From the NCBI RefSeq assembly GCF_014198245.1, contig NZ_JACIHE010000010.1, forward strand, positions 203,512 to 267,511: a stretch of 64,000 bases of DNA, written 5' to 3'. Source of the DNA: Bradyrhizobium sp. cir1 (GTDB taxonomy: Bacteria; Pseudomonadota; Alphaproteobacteria; Rhizobiales; Xanthobacteraceae). The notes under the pieces are model-generated. The model searched no databases, was not told the DNA's origin, and was given only the letters and a program-made list of their open reading frames with translations. Shown one piece after another: positions 1-8,551 of this stretch (position 1 is the stretch's first letter; the number at the start of each line of letters is the position of its first letter). A program made the translations under genes and the position numbers.

Positions 1-548
1 AGCAGGCGTTCGGCTTCACGCGCTCCAAGCGGGAAGGCGACGACCATGAGGCGATCAACCGGCAGTTCGCGCCCGAATTCCGCAACCGTCTCGATGCCAT
101 CGTCTCGTTCGGCCATCTCAGCGTCGAGGTGATCGGCACGGTCGTTGAGAAGTTCGTGCTCCAGCTCGAGGCGCAGCTCGGCGACCGCGACGTCACCATC
201 GAGCTGTCCGAGCCCGCCAAGACCTGGCTGATCCAGCACGGCTATGACGAGCAGATGGGCGCGCGTCCCATGGCCCGCGTGATCCAGGAGCACATCAAGA
301 AGCCGCTGGCCGACGAGGTGCTGTTCGGCAAGCTCAAGGGCGGCGGCCACGTCCGCGTCGTTCTCGTCAAGGACGAGGCCGACGAGACCAAGGACAAGAT
401 CGGCTTCGAGTTCGTCGAAGGCCCGGTCACGCCGAAGCAGGAGAAGCTGCCCGGCGCCCGCAAGCGTCCGCCGGGCAAGCCCAACAAGCCGGGCGGCCCC
501 GGCGGCTCGAAGGGGCCGACCTCCAAGGGCCCGCTGGTCAAGGCTTGA
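1..548 (+). CDS. clpA: ATP-dependent Clp protease ATP-binding subunit ClpA, C-terminal part (5' end outside window)
   Basis: ClpA is the AAA+ unfoldase that feeds substrates to the ClpP peptidase in the cytoplasm. Only the last 182 residues or so are present; the reading frame is open from base 3. Visible are the end of the second AAA+ domain (FAPEFRNRLDAIVSF) and the D2 small domain (GYDEQMGARPMARVIQ, then IKKPLADEVLFG), the ClpA/ClpB D2-small signature. The protein ends in a Pro/Gly/Lys-rich tail of about 40 residues (KRPPGKPNKPGGPGG) that is probably disordered and is typical of rhizobial ClpA. ClpS or an upstream partner would lie outside the window. ClpB is less likely because the conserved regions and the short tail fit ClpA better. 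Confidence 0.93.
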   Translation, partial: QAFGFTRSKREGDDHEAINRQFAPEFRNRLDAIVSFGHLSVEVIGTVVEKFVLQLEAQLGDRDVTIELSEPAKTWLIQHGYDEQMGARPMARVIQEHIKKPLADEVLFGKLKGGGHVRVVLVKDEADETKDKIGFEFVEGPVTPKQEKLPGARKRPPGKPNKPGGPGGSKGPTSKGPLVKA

Positions 549-571
549 TCGGCATGTGATGAAATCGAAAG

Positions 572-600
572 GGCCGGCTGCAGAGCCGGCCTTTTTGTTT
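572..600 (+). terminator. Rho-independent terminator after clpA
   Basis: A perfect 8-bp stem (GGCCGGCT, loop GCAG, AGCCGGCC) is followed by TTTTTGTTTT, 24 bases after the clpA stop codon. This is a textbook intrinsic terminator. Confidence 0.88.
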
Positions 601-617
601 TGGGTTGCGAGCGATGG

Positions 618-1076
618 TTAGGTTCCTGCCTCGGGCGCCGCTGCTGCCGGCGGCCGGGGCTTCTTCGGAACGGCGGGCCGCGCGCGGGCAGGGGCCGACG
701 GCTGCATCGTCACGATGACCGGATTGGGCTTGTGATCGGTGGCAGCGCCCGTCGCGGCATCGACGCCCATGCCGACGACACCGCCCAGCAGGAGATTGCC
801 CGCGAAGCCGGCGGCCCCGCCGGTCGGGATGTCCCGGCTGAGCGGCACGACCTGCGGCTCATAGCCTTCCTTCTGGAAGGTGATCGAGATGTCGGCGTTT
901 CGCTTGACGACCACGGAGCAGGGCGTCGTGCAAGTGGTCGGAACCTCCATTCCGCTGACCATGGCTTCCACGCCTGAAGGTGTCGATGAGATGCTGATAT
1001 TTTCCGTCGTGCCGCGCGTGACCGACGCGCAGCCGCCCAGCATGACGCTGAGCGCCACAATTCCAATTGAACGCAT
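618..1076 (-). CDS. PEGA-like lipoprotein
   Basis: A 152-residue predicted lipoprotein. The chosen start gives a short basic n-region, a hydrophobic core and a lipobox ending LGGCAS, so Cys is expected to be lipidated after signal peptidase II cleavage. The body carries a pattern like a PEGA/carboxypeptidase-like beta domain (ISSTPSGVEAMVSG, then a CTTPC pair, then ITFQKEGYEPQVVPL), followed by a glycine-rich hydrophobic stretch (GFAGNLLLGGVVGMGVDAATGA) that may insert in a membrane. The C-terminus is Pro/Ala rich. An upstream in-frame Met would add 13 residues that do not look like signal sequence. The function is unknown; PEGA-type modules are usually envelope-associated. It lies alone, converging on clpA. 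Confidence 0.75.
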   Translation of the reverse strand: MRSIGIVALSVMLGGCASVTRGTTENISISSTPSGVEAMVSGMEVPTTCTTPCSVVVKRNADISITFQKEGYEPQVVPLSRDIPTGGAAGFAGNLLLGGVVGMGVDAATGAATDHKPNPVIVTMQPSAPARARPAVPKKPRPPAAAAPEAGT

Positions 1077-1209
1077 GAATGAAATGCCCCTTGTCCCGCC
1101 GCCAATGAAGCGCAACCGGAGCGGGAGAACAATAGGTCATTGCTCCGGATAGTTAAGCCACGCAGAGGTTGTGTGTATAAAGGGCGGGAACTAGCGTGGT
1201 GGGCTTGTC

Positions 1210-2631
1210 CTAATCGCCGCGCAGGCGCTGATCATCCTGTACGCGGACGTGTTCTGCGCCGCGCGCGCCGGCGGGCGAGAGTCGCAGCATGCTCAGCACC
1301 GCGCCGCAGAGCGCGAAGCCCACGCCGGTGAGGAGCGCGACCCGGGTCCCGTCAATCGGATAGCGGCCGAGGAATAGCGCCACCAGCGCCGCGCCCGTGG
1401 TCTGGCCGAGCAGCCGCGCCGTGCCCAGCATGCCGCTGGCGCCACCGGCGCGCTCGCGCGGAGCGGCTGCGATCATGGTGCGGTTGTTGGGGGTCTGGAA
1501 CAGGCCGAAGCCGGCACCCGCCAGGGCCATCCGCCAGATCACGTCGAGCGGTGTGGGCGTCGCAGGCAGGAGGGCAAGCGCGGCAAGCCCGCAGGCGAAC
1601 AGCGTGAGCCCGATGCCACCGAGCAGGCCAGCTGGATATTGCTCGACCAGGCGGCCGGCGAGGGGAGCTGCGAAGGCCACCGCGATCGGCCATGGCGTGA
1701 TCAGGAGCCCCATATGCACCGCGGAATAGCCGAAGCGGCTCTGGAGATAGAAGGGGATTGCGACGAAGGCCAGCATCTGGCCGCAGAACGAGGCGATCGA
1801 CGTCGCGATCGACAGCGCGAACACCGGGATGCGCAACAAGTCGACCGGCAGCAGCGGCGAGGTCATGTGGGTTTCGCGATAGATCAGCAGCGCGCCGGCA
1901 ACGATCGCGATGGCGAACTGAATGATGCAGGTGAGCGCTGCCTCGCCATGACCGACGCTGTCGATCGCGGCGATGCCGACACCGAAGGTGATCGCGGAGA
2001 GGCCTGCGCTCTGCCAGTCGAAGGAATGGCTGGCGGGCCTGGTGTGCGGCAGGCTGCGCAGGCCCAGCACGAGCGTCACCGCGCCGAGCGGCACGTTGAT
2101 GGCGAACAGCCAGGGCCAGCTCCCGACCGCGAGGATGCCTGCGGCGAGCGTCGGGCCGACCGCGGCCGAGAAGGCGACGACCAGCGCGTTGAGCCCGATG
2201 CCGCGGCCGAGCAGGCTGCGCGGATAGGTGAAGCGCACCAGCGCCGCGTTGACGCTCATGATGCCGGCCGCGCCAAAACCCTGGATGATGCGCGCGACCG
2301 TCAGCAGCGGCAGCGTATGCGCCAGCGCGCAGAAGGCCGATGCGAGCGTGAACAGCACCAGCCCGACCAGATAGACGCGGCGATAACCAACGATCTCGCC
2401 GAGCGAGGCCAGCGGCAGCAGCGAGATGGTGATGGCGAGCTGGTAGCCGTTGACGATCCAGATCGAGAAGGCCGGGCTTGCATCGAGGTCGGCCGCGATC
2501 GTCGGCAGCGCCACATTGGCGATGGCGCTGTCGACGACCGCCATGATGATGCCGAGCGCAATGGTCAGTACCGCCTGCTTGCGCTGCGGCTGCGGCAGGC
2601 CGTCGGCATGCTCGATTGTGGTTGACGACAT
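1210..2631 (-). CDS. MFS drug-efflux type transporter (DHA2, 14-TM)
   Basis: A 473-residue inner-membrane transporter of the EmrB/QacA DHA2 group. The N-terminus has IMAVVDSAIANVALPTIAADL, the TM1 motif D of this group, followed by SIWIVNGYQLAITISLLPL and the motif A region GEIVGYRRVYLVGL. Motif C-like GFGAAGIMSVNAALV follows. The length fits 14 transmembrane helices. Such proteins extrude drugs, dyes or organic acids by proton antiport, but substrates cannot be read from sequence. There is no membrane-fusion partner or TolC gene nearby and no adjacent regulator, so its role and control are open. Confidence 0.88.
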   Translation of the reverse strand: MSSTTIEHADGLPQPQRKQAVLTIALGIIMAVVDSAIANVALPTIAADLDASPAFSIWIVNGYQLAITISLLPLASLGEIVGYRRVYLVGLVLFTLASAFCALAHTLPLLTVARIIQGFGAAGIMSVNAALVRFTYPRSLLGRGIGLNALVVAFSAAVGPTLAAGILAVGSWPWLFAINVPLGAVTLVLGLRSLPHTRPASHSFDWQSAGLSAITFGVGIAAIDSVGHGEAALTCIIQFAIAIVAGALLIYRETHMTSPLLPVDLLRIPVFALSIATSIASFCGQMLAFVAIPFYLQSRFGYSAVHMGLLITPWPIAVAFAAPLAGRLVEQYPAGLLGGIGLTLFACGLAALALLPATPTPLDVIWRMALAGAGFGLFQTPNNRTMIAAAPRERAGGASGMLGTARLLGQTTGAALVALFLGRYPIDGTRVALLTGVGFALCGAVLSMLRLSPAGARGAEHVRVQDDQRLRGD

Positions 2632-2721
2632 TGTAAAGCGTGTTCGGTTGAGACGCGGTTGCAGGTCCGCAACTTGGTCCGACCCGGGATGGTTCCAGCC
2701 AAAGCCGTGGCCGCTTCAGCC

Positions 2722-3060
2722 CTATTTCGGCTTCCGCGGCTCCTGAATCGCCCTGAGGTAGCTTACCACGGCCTCGGCGTCGTCGCGGCCGAATCGAGCC
2801 GTCGGCATGGCGCGGTGGATGCTGCTGTAGCCCTCCTGAAGGCGCTGCGTGAAGTCGGGGTCGTAGAGCTTGTTCTCACCGAGATGACGGAAAGCCGGCG
2901 CCAGTTCGTTCGGGCTCGCGCCTGTCCTGCCGACCGCGTGGCACCGCGCGCACATCCGCTGCAGCAATGCTTCGGCGCGCCGCTGTTCGACGTCCAGGGC
3001 TTGACTAACGGTGCTCCACAGAACGGCAACGGCCAGCAGCGCCGGTGCGAACCTATTCAT
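2722..3060 (-). CDS. Class I c-type cytochrome, periplasmic
   Basis: A 112-residue protein with an N-terminal signal peptide (MNRFAPALLAVAVLWSTVSQA) and one haem-binding CARCH motif near residue 37. A Met in AMPTARFG is the likely distal haem ligand, and the C-terminal helix has the usual DDAEAVVSYLRAI pattern. It should carry electrons in the periplasm. The start lies 12 bases after the stop of a 54-residue membrane protein gene on the same strand, so the two are probably co-transcribed. No oxidase or dehydrogenase gene adjoins, so its redox partner is unknown. Confidence 0.88.
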   Translation of the reverse strand: MNRFAPALLAVAVLWSTVSQALDVEQRRAEALLQRMCARCHAVGRTGASPNELAPAFRHLGENKLYDPDFTQRLQEGYSSIHRAMPTARFGRDDAEAVVSYLRAIQEPRKPK

Positions 3061-3072
3061 CGCGCATTCCCA

Positions 3073-3237
3073 TCATTCCCAGCGCGAGGTTGCCTTGGCC
3101 CAGACGTAGAGTGCGATCAAGGCGATCGTTACCCCTGTCGAGAAGATCAGGATGCGGCGATCCCAGTCGATCCTCTCCCGCTCAGCCCTTCTGAGAGAGA
3201 GCACCGTGAACAGGGCCTTCATGGCAAATCGGCGCAT
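3073..3237 (-). CDS. Small single-pass membrane protein upstream of cytochrome c
   Basis: A 54-residue ORF beginning MRRFAMKALF and ending KATSRWE. A basic N-terminal half (LRRAERERIDWDRR) precedes one hydrophobic helix (ILIFSTGVTIALIALYVWAK), so it should be an inner-membrane protein with its N-terminus in the cytoplasm. GAGG lies six bases before the chosen ATG; an internal Met five codons later has no ribosome binding site. The stop is 12 bases before the cytochrome c start, which points to co-transcription. It could anchor or help the cytochrome, but that is inference from position only. Confidence 0.65.
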   Translation of the reverse strand: MRRFAMKALFTVLSLRRAERERIDWDRRILIFSTGVTIALIALYVWAKATSRWE

Positions 3238-3308
3238 CGGCGGCCTCGCGAGGGCCGCAGCGTGCCACGGCCGTCGGAAGCGGGCTTGATGCAGCTCAAG
3301 GGCGGTCG

Positions 3309-4334
3309 CTACACCGCCGGCGGATTGCGGTCGGTGAAGGTCGTGCGCTGGTGCCAGTACGGATAGGGCAGCGTCACCTTGCTGGCGGCGTCGAGCTTTG
3401 CGACCTGGTCCTTGGTCAATGACCAGCCGACCGCACCGAGATTTTCGCGCAGCTGCGTCTCGTTGCGCGCGCCGATGATCAGCGTCGAGACCGTGGGACG
3501 CTGCAGCAGCCAGTTCAGCGCGATCTGCGAGACGCTCTTGCCGGTCTCCTTCGCAACCTCATCGATCGCGTCGACCACACGGTAGACGTGCTCGTCCGGT
3601 ACGGGCGGGCCGAAGTCGGCGGTCTTGGGCAGGCGGCTGACTTCCGGCTTGGGCTGGCCGCGCCGGATCTTGCCGGTGAGGCGTCCCCAGCCAAGCGGCG
3701 ACCAGACGACGGCGCCGAGGCCCTGGTCGAGGCCGAGCGGCATCAGCTCCCATTCGTAGTCGCGGCCGATCAGTGAATAGTAGGTCTGGTTGGCGACATA
3801 GCGCGGGAAGCCGTGCTTGTCGGCAACACCGAGCGACTTCATCAGGTGCCAGCCCGAAAAATTCGAAACGCCGACGTAACGGATCTTGCCGGCGCGCACG
3901 AGCACGTCGAGCGTCGAGAGAACCTCCTCGGGCGGTGTGAAGGCATCGAAGCCATGGAGCTGGAACAGGTCGATGTAATCGGTGCCGAGGCGGCTCAGCG
4001 AACCGTCGATGGCCGCGAGCAGGTGCTGCCGTGACGAGCCGATGTCGTTGGGACCGTCGCCGAAGCGGAACGTCGCCTTGGTCGAGATCAGCACCTTGTC
4101 GCGGCGGCCCTTGATGGCTTCACCCAGAACGCGCTCGGACTCGCCGAGCGAATAGACGTCGGCGGTGTCGAACATCGACACGCCGGCCTCGAGGCAGATA
4201 TCGAGAAGACGGCGCGCTTCGGTCGCGTCCGTCGTGCCCCACGCGGCGAGGCGGCCGACGCCGCCGAACGTGCCCGTTCCCAGGCTCAAAGCAGGCACCA
4301 TGAGGCCTGACCGGCCCAAGCGTCGGTATTCCAT
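3309..4334 (-). CDS. Aldo/keto reductase
   Basis: A 341-residue NADPH-dependent oxidoreductase of the AKR superfamily, TIM barrel, cytoplasmic. The N-terminus MEYRRLGRSGLMVPALSLG is typical. The catalytic tetrad can be placed at D56 and Y61 (FDTADVYSLGESE), K86 (ISTKATF) and H127 (LFQLHGFD). The C-terminal cofactor-binding region IIGARNETQLRENLGAVGW is intact. The closest group by sequence style is the YghZ/Tas-like potassium channel beta-type AKRs. The substrate is unknown. The small membrane protein and cytochrome c follow on the same strand after about 70 bases. Confidence 0.9.
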   Translation of the reverse strand: MEYRRLGRSGLMVPALSLGTGTFGGVGRLAAWGTTDATEARRLLDICLEAGVSMFDTADVYSLGESERVLGEAIKGRRDKVLISTKATFRFGDGPNDIGSSRQHLLAAIDGSLSRLGTDYIDLFQLHGFDAFTPPEEVLSTLDVLVRAGKIRYVGVSNFSGWHLMKSLGVADKHGFPRYVANQTYYSLIGRDYEWELMPLGLDQGLGAVVWSPLGWGRLTGKIRRGQPKPEVSRLPKTADFGPPVPDEHVYRVVDAIDEVAKETGKSVSQIALNWLLQRPTVSTLIIGARNETQLRENLGAVGWSLTKDQVAKLDAASKVTLPYPYWHQRTTFTDRNPPAV

Positions 4335-4449
4335 CGATAGCTCCTTGGCTGGCTGCTGATTGATCGTTGCGGCCTTGGTGCCGGATGCTAGTGCAAGGAG
4401 GCGCGTCGTCCTACGACGCGCTCACATACCGGCCTTGCTTCGGAGCGGG

Positions 4450-4686
4450 CTAGTCGTGCCGAAGCATGTCGTCGAGCGCGGCGTCGACGATGCGCGGGCC
4501 GACGATCTTCGCGGGAGGCTTCGCCTGGATCCGTCCCACGGGTGAGGGAGCGCAGGCGAGGTCATCATTGCGAGCCTGCTGCGGCAGCAGAGTCAAACTC
4601 CACCCTACCACGACCAGCACCGCGAGCCGGATTGCGATCATGCTCAGCAATAGCTCCGATCCGCTGAGCGTCGTGCGAGTCCTCAT
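4450..4686 (-). CDS. Small hypothetical exported or membrane protein
   Basis: A 78-residue ORF starting MRTRTTLSGSELLL. A hydrophobic segment (MIAIRLAVLVVVGWSLTLL) reads as a signal peptide or membrane anchor, followed by a polar tail with one Cys and a conserved-looking end (IVGPRIVDAALDDMLRHD). The open frame extends further upstream, but that part has no signal-like features. I recognise no family. It lies between the AKR and the HAD phosphatase genes, all on the minus strand. Confidence 0.45.
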   Translation of the reverse strand: MRTRTTLSGSELLLSMIAIRLAVLVVVGWSLTLLPQQARNDDLACAPSPVGRIQAKPPAKIVGPRIVDAALDDMLRHD

Positions 4687-4796
4687 GCGTGCCAGCCTGA
4701 GGCACGCGGCGAGACTAGACAATCTGGAATTGGCGAGCGCTGCCTTCGTCGCAAACGAAGGCTGGAGCTGATGTCTGCGCGGCCTGGACGAAGCGC

Positions 4797-5435
4797 CTAG
4801 GCTAGGCAATGGCCGAGCAGCTCCGGATGCGCGGCGCAGATGTGATGCGCGCCGGCATCCCGCAGCTCGGCCTCGCTGCCATAGCCGTAGAGCACGCCAA
4901 TCGCGGTCATGCCGTTGGTGCGTGCGCCGACCACGTCGTGGCTGCGGTCGCCGATCATGATGGCGCTCGTCGCATCGACCTTGGCCTCGTCGAGCGCGTA
5001 GCGCAGCAGGTCACGCTTGTCGACGCGGGTGCCGTCGAGCTCGGAGCCGAATACGCGCTCGAAATAGGGCTTCAGGCCGAAATGATCGACGATGCGGGTG
5101 GCGTAGACCGCGGGCTTGCTGGTGGCCACGAACATGCGCGGCGTCGTCGCAGCGAGCGTCGTCAGAGTATCCACGATGCCGGCATAGGCCTCGTTCTCGA
5201 ACAGGCCGACATCGGCAAATCGCTCGCGGTAGAGCAGCAGGGCCCGGTCGGCCAGCTCCTCGCTTCCAGTGAGCCTTTTCAGGCTGGCATGCAGCGGCGG
5301 CCCGATGCACCAGGTCAGCTCGTCCTCGCCCGGCACCGCCAGGTTCAACCGCTCCAGCGCATACTGGATCGAGCGGGTGATCCCGGGCTTCGGGTTGGTC
5401 AGCGTGCCGTCGAGATCAAAATAGATTGTTTGCAT
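4797..5435 (-). CDS. HAD-family phosphatase, phosphoglycolate phosphatase-like
   Basis: A 212-residue haloacid dehalogenase superfamily hydrolase. Motif I is FDLDGTLTNP with nucleophile D7 and general acid D9; motif II is VATSK; motif III/IV is IMIGDRSHDVVGA. A helical C1 cap sits between motifs I and II. The form with DGTLTNPKPGITRSI is usual for Gph-like enzymes, which remove phosphate from 2-phosphoglycolate or related small phosphoesters. Substrate assignment is tentative because HAD enzymes are promiscuous. It appears to be a single-gene unit. Confidence 0.85.
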   Translation of the reverse strand: MQTIYFDLDGTLTNPKPGITRSIQYALERLNLAVPGEDELTWCIGPPLHASLKRLTGSEELADRALLLYRERFADVGLFENEAYAGIVDTLTTLAATTPRMFVATSKPAVYATRIVDHFGLKPYFERVFGSELDGTRVDKRDLLRYALDEAKVDATSAIMIGDRSHDVVGARTNGMTAIGVLYGYGSEAELRDAGAHHICAAHPELLGHCLA

Positions 5436-5506
5436 CCGGGCCCGGCCCCTGAGTTGAGACGGGTCCGTTGCTAGTCGGATCAGCCTTCAAGTCAAGGCCC
5501 GGGTCG

Positions 5507-6499
5507 TCATTGCTGCTTCGCCCATTCGACGATCGCTGTGGCATCCGGCCCGGCTTGAGCCTCCCAGGCGGCGATCGCATCCTTTGCGGCGCTGCGAAGT
5601 GCCGCGACGAGGGACGGCGGCGCGGGCTCAGCGATCTTGACACCATTGTCGCGCATGCGCGCATAGTTCTCCGAGGTGCGGTTGGCCAGCAGGGCGAACT
5701 GGCTCTGCTCGGTCTCGGCTGCCGCGGCAAGCACCTCGCGCTGCATCGGCTCGGACAGTTCGGCAAATGCCTCGCTGCGGACGAAGGCGATCGAGATCGG
5801 CATCGCGTAGTTGATGGCGGTGAAATACGGCAGGTAGTCCCAGAGCTTGCGTCCCGCGCCGCCGTCGCCGGAGGTGAGGAATGCGTTCAGCCGGTGCTCT
5901 TTCAGCCCGGCGATCGCCGCGTCCATCGGCAGGAATTGCGCATTCGCGCCGGCCGCGCGCATCACCGCGCTGGAATTGGCATCGTAGGCGCGCAGGTTCA
6001 GCGTCGGCAGATCCTCGGCGCCCGCGAGCGAGCGATCCGACCAGAGGCCTGTCGCCGGCCAGATCGTCAGATAGAGCAGCTTGAGGCCGCGCGCTGCGAG
6101 CGCTTTCTCGTAGAGCGGACGTGCCCGCGCATTGGTGGCGCGCGCGACGTCGACCGATTGCACCAGGAAAGGCAGGGTGGAGAGGCCGAGCACCGGGTCG
6201 ATGCCGGACAGTGCGCCCGCAAAGGCATCGCCCCCGGCGATCCGGCCATCCGCAGCAGCTCGCGGCATCTCGCCCGAGTTGATCTTGAGCGTGTTGTCAA
6301 AGGCGTTGGCCAGCGTCACGAAACCGTTGGTGCGCTCGGAGACGTGTTTGGCGAAGGTCACAAGGCCGATACCGGAAATGTTATTTTCGGGGTATTCGGT
6401 GGTCATCCGCCAGGTCACCTGGGCGGTGGCGGGCGCAGCGGTCAGGAGGAGCGCAACGAGGATAACGAAGGCGCGGATCCGTTTGACGGGGAAACGCAT
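5507..6499 (-). CDS. TRAP transporter solute-binding protein, DctP-like (orphan)
   Basis: A 330-residue periplasmic binding protein. After a basic start (MRFPVKRIRAF) comes a signal sequence ending APATAQ. The body has the DctP-fold pattern, with LGLSTLPFLVQSVDVARA, LKLLYLTIWPATGLWSDR, and near the C-terminus FAELSEPMQREVLAAAAETEQ. In a tripartite ATP-independent transporter this protein binds a carboxylate-type ligand and delivers it to the DctQ/DctM membrane subunits. Neither membrane subunit gene is within reach, so this is an orphan. The conserved ligand-binding Arg is not clearly placed. It is divergent from the lytic transglycosylase gene, with less than 65 bases between starts. An alternative Met eight codons upstream would lengthen the signal peptide. 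Confidence 0.85.
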   Translation of the reverse strand: MRFPVKRIRAFVILVALLLTAAPATAQVTWRMTTEYPENNISGIGLVTFAKHVSERTNGFVTLANAFDNTLKINSGEMPRAAADGRIAGGDAFAGALSGIDPVLGLSTLPFLVQSVDVARATNARARPLYEKALAARGLKLLYLTIWPATGLWSDRSLAGAEDLPTLNLRAYDANSSAVMRAAGANAQFLPMDAAIAGLKEHRLNAFLTSGDGGAGRKLWDYLPYFTAINYAMPISIAFVRSEAFAELSEPMQREVLAAAAETEQSQFALLANRTSENYARMRDNGVKIAEPAPPSLVAALRSAAKDAIAAWEAQAGPDATAIVEWAKQQ

Positions 6500-6560
6500 T
6501 GAAAGCAGCAGGTCGGGCAGCATATCGGTAACTCATCGAACCATGGCACGATGCCACGGC

Positions 6561-7583
6561 ATGGCAGATCATCTTGTTGCACGACGCGCCGGCGTGCGCC
6601 ACAGCGATGCTTGGGCACGGCTGCCGCGAATTGCATCACTCATCGCTGTCGCGCTGCTCGTCTTGGCGACACGGGCGGCGGCATGGGACAGCTCGCCCGC
6701 GAAAACCAACATCGCCGTCCCCAGCGTCGAAGAGCTGGCGATGCCGCCGCAAAAGCCCGCGGGCTCACGCGAGAGCGACACGCGGGAATCGATCTGCCTG
6801 ATCGTGGAGGCGGCCGCGCGCGATGCCAATCTGCCGCTGGAATTCTTCGCCCGCGTGATCTGGCAGGAAAGCCGCTTCCAGGCTGATGCGGTCGGGCCCA
6901 TGACCCGCAGCGGCGAGCACGCGCAGGGGATCGCGCAGTTCATGCCGGGGACCGCGAGCGAGCGCGGGCTGCTCAATCCTTTCAACCCGGTGCAGGCGTT
7001 GCCGAAGTCGGCCGAATTCCTGAACGAGCTGCGCAACCAGTTCGGCAATCTCGGCCTTGCCGCAGCCGCCTACAATGCCGGACCGCGCCGCGTCCAGGAA
7101 TGGCTCGCCGGCACCGGTCCGATGCCGGAGCAGACCCGCAACTACGTCTATGCCATCACCGGCACGAGCGTTGACGCGTGGGCCAAGGCGGGAGCGACCG
7201 GCAAGGGGGCACCGAGCTCGCCGCCGACGAGCTGCCGCGACCTCATGGCCCTGTTGAAGCGCGCGCCAAATCCGTTCGTCGCCGAGCTCGAGCAGCATGT
7301 CGAGCTTGCCGCGGCAAAGATCTGGGGCGTGCAGCTCGCCGCCGGCTTCGACCGCAACAGGGCGCTGGCGATGTATTCCCGTGCGGTCACGCACCTGAGC
7401 GCGGTGATCGGCGAACGCGATCCGAGCCTGCTCAGCTCGGTGATGCGCAGCCGCGGCACGCGTGCGTTCTACCAGGTGCGCATCGGGGCCGATACGCGGG
7501 CCGAGGCGGATGATCTGTGCAACCGCATCCGCAAGGCGGGCGGCGCCTGTTTCGTGCTGAGGAATCGGGGTGTGGCGGGGTAG
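6561..7583 (+). CDS. Lytic transglycosylase with C-terminal SPOR-like region
   Basis: A peptidoglycan hydrolase of about 340 residues. After an N-terminal signal/anchor (LIAVALLVLATRAAA) comes an SLT fold with catalytic Glu in VIWQESRFQ, then GIAQFMPGTA and AAAYNAGPRRVQEW, the family 1 transglycosylase motifs. The last 40 residues (FYQVRIGADTRAEADDLCNRI, then CFVLRN) read as a SPOR-type domain, which in other proteins binds denuded glycan at the septum. It should cut the MurNAc-GlcNAc bond in the periplasm, and may act at division. The start is ATG 6561 or 6543; the frame is open further upstream, but that part overlaps the divergent TRAP gene. Confidence 0.88.
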   Translation: MADHLVARRAGVRHSDAWARLPRIASLIAVALLVLATRAAAWDSSPAKTNIAVPSVEELAMPPQKPAGSRESDTRESICLIVEAAARDANLPLEFFARVIWQESRFQADAVGPMTRSGEHAQGIAQFMPGTASERGLLNPFNPVQALPKSAEFLNELRNQFGNLGLAAAAYNAGPRRVQEWLAGTGPMPEQTRNYVYAITGTSVDAWAKAGATGKGAPSSPPTSCRDLMALLKRAPNPFVAELEQHVELAAAKIWGVQLAAGFDRNRALAMYSRAVTHLSAVIGERDPSLLSSVMRSRGTRAFYQVRIGADTRAEADDLCNRIRKAGGACFVLRNRGVAG

Positions 7584-7592
7584 GGTTCTCCT

Positions 7593-7699
7593 GTCATTCC
7601 GGGGCGCGCCACTTGGGCGCGAGCCCGGAATCCATTTCGCCGTAGTCCCCGCGGCCCGATGGATTCCGGGCTCGCGACTTCGTCGCGCCCCGGAATGAC
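7593..7699. repeat. Dispersed palindromic element, family A
   Basis: About 107 bp with inverted ends GTCATTCCGGGGCGCG and CGCGCCCCGGAATGAC and an inner inverted pair around GGATTCCGGG. Related copies lie at 29807, 47080 and 49606. It sits between the transglycosylase and azlC and could fold into a long hairpin in RNA. Confidence 0.8.
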
Positions 7700-7810
7700 G
7701 ACGGTGGGTGTGGGCGCCGCGCATGCCAGCCCCGACGCGCGCTTCCTTGACGCCGACGCCCGCATTGCCCGTTATGCAGCCACGATTCCGTAACCTCGGC
7801 CAACACTCCC

Positions 7811-8551
7811 GTGGCGCTCCCTCCGCTCGATTCACCTCAATGGCAAAGTCCGTGGCGCGCCTTTGCGTGGGGACTGCGCTCGATCACGCAGACGATCCTC
7901 ACCATCGTGCTGTTCGTGACCTATCTCGGCATCGGCGCGCTCGCCCATGACACCCATTTCAGCCTGCTCTGGGCGCTGTGCTCGACGCTGTTCGTCTGGG
8001 CAGGTCCGGCACAGATCATCCTGATCACCACGCTCGGCTCGGGCGCCACCATCATCCAGTCGGCGATCGCGGTGACCGTCAGCGCCATCCGCCTGTTTCC
8101 GATGGTGGTCTCGGTGCTGCCGCTGATGCGCACGCCGACGACGAAGCGGCGCGAGCTTATCTTCGCCGCGCATCTGACCGCGGTGACGCTGTGGGTCGAA
8201 TGCCACCGCTTCCTGCCGCAGGTGCCGCGCGAGCGGCGCATCGCCTTCGTGCATGGGCTCGGCTGTGGCCTGGTCTCGGTGTGCCTCACCGCGAACACGG
8301 TCGGCTATTTCCTCGCCGCCAATTTGACGCAGACGCTTGGTGCGGCGATCCTGCTGCTGACGCCGCTGTCGTTCCTGTACTCGACCGCGCGCAACAGCCG
8401 CGAGGTCGCCGATGTCGTGGCGCTGACGCTCGGCATATTGCTGTATCCGCTGGCGGCGAAGATGAACTCGGGTCTCGATATCCTTGTCAGCGGCGTGGTC
8501 GCCGGCACGATCGCCTACGGCGTGCATTGGTGGCGGGAGGTGCGCGCGTGA
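7811..8551 (+). CDS. azlC: AzlC-family branched-chain amino acid exporter large subunit
   Basis: A 246-residue inner-membrane protein of the AzlC/BrnF family, which works with a small AzlD/BrnE subunit to export leucine, isoleucine, valine or related amino acids. The family features seen are an N-terminal helix FAWGLRSITQTI, the central stretch CSTLFVWAGPAQIILITTLG with the family-typical AGPAQ segment, and a following AIRLFPMVVSVLPLMR. The start is a GTG. The 3' end overlaps the next gene by four bases (GTGA), so the two subunits are translationally coupled. Confidence 0.87.
   Translation: MALPPLDSPQWQSPWRAFAWGLRSITQTILTIVLFVTYLGIGALAHDTHFSLLWALCSTLFVWAGPAQIILITTLGSGATIIQSAIAVTVSAIRLFPMVVSVLPLMRTPTTKRRELIFAAHLTAVTLWVECHRFLPQVPRERRIAFVHGLGCGLVSVCLTANTVGYFLAANLTQTLGAAILLLTPLSFLYSTARNSREVADVVALTLGILLYPLAAKMNSGLDILVSGVVAGTIAYGVHWWREVRA

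Noticed and set aside
1639..2625. Long plus-strand open frame antisense to the MFS gene
   Set aside because: The product is an Arg/Asp/Gly-rich shadow typical of high-GC antisense frames, and the opposite strand encodes a clear transporter.
6132..6560. N-terminal extension of the lytic transglycosylase frame
   Set aside because: It overlaps the divergent TRAP gene, and the signal sequence begins after 6561.
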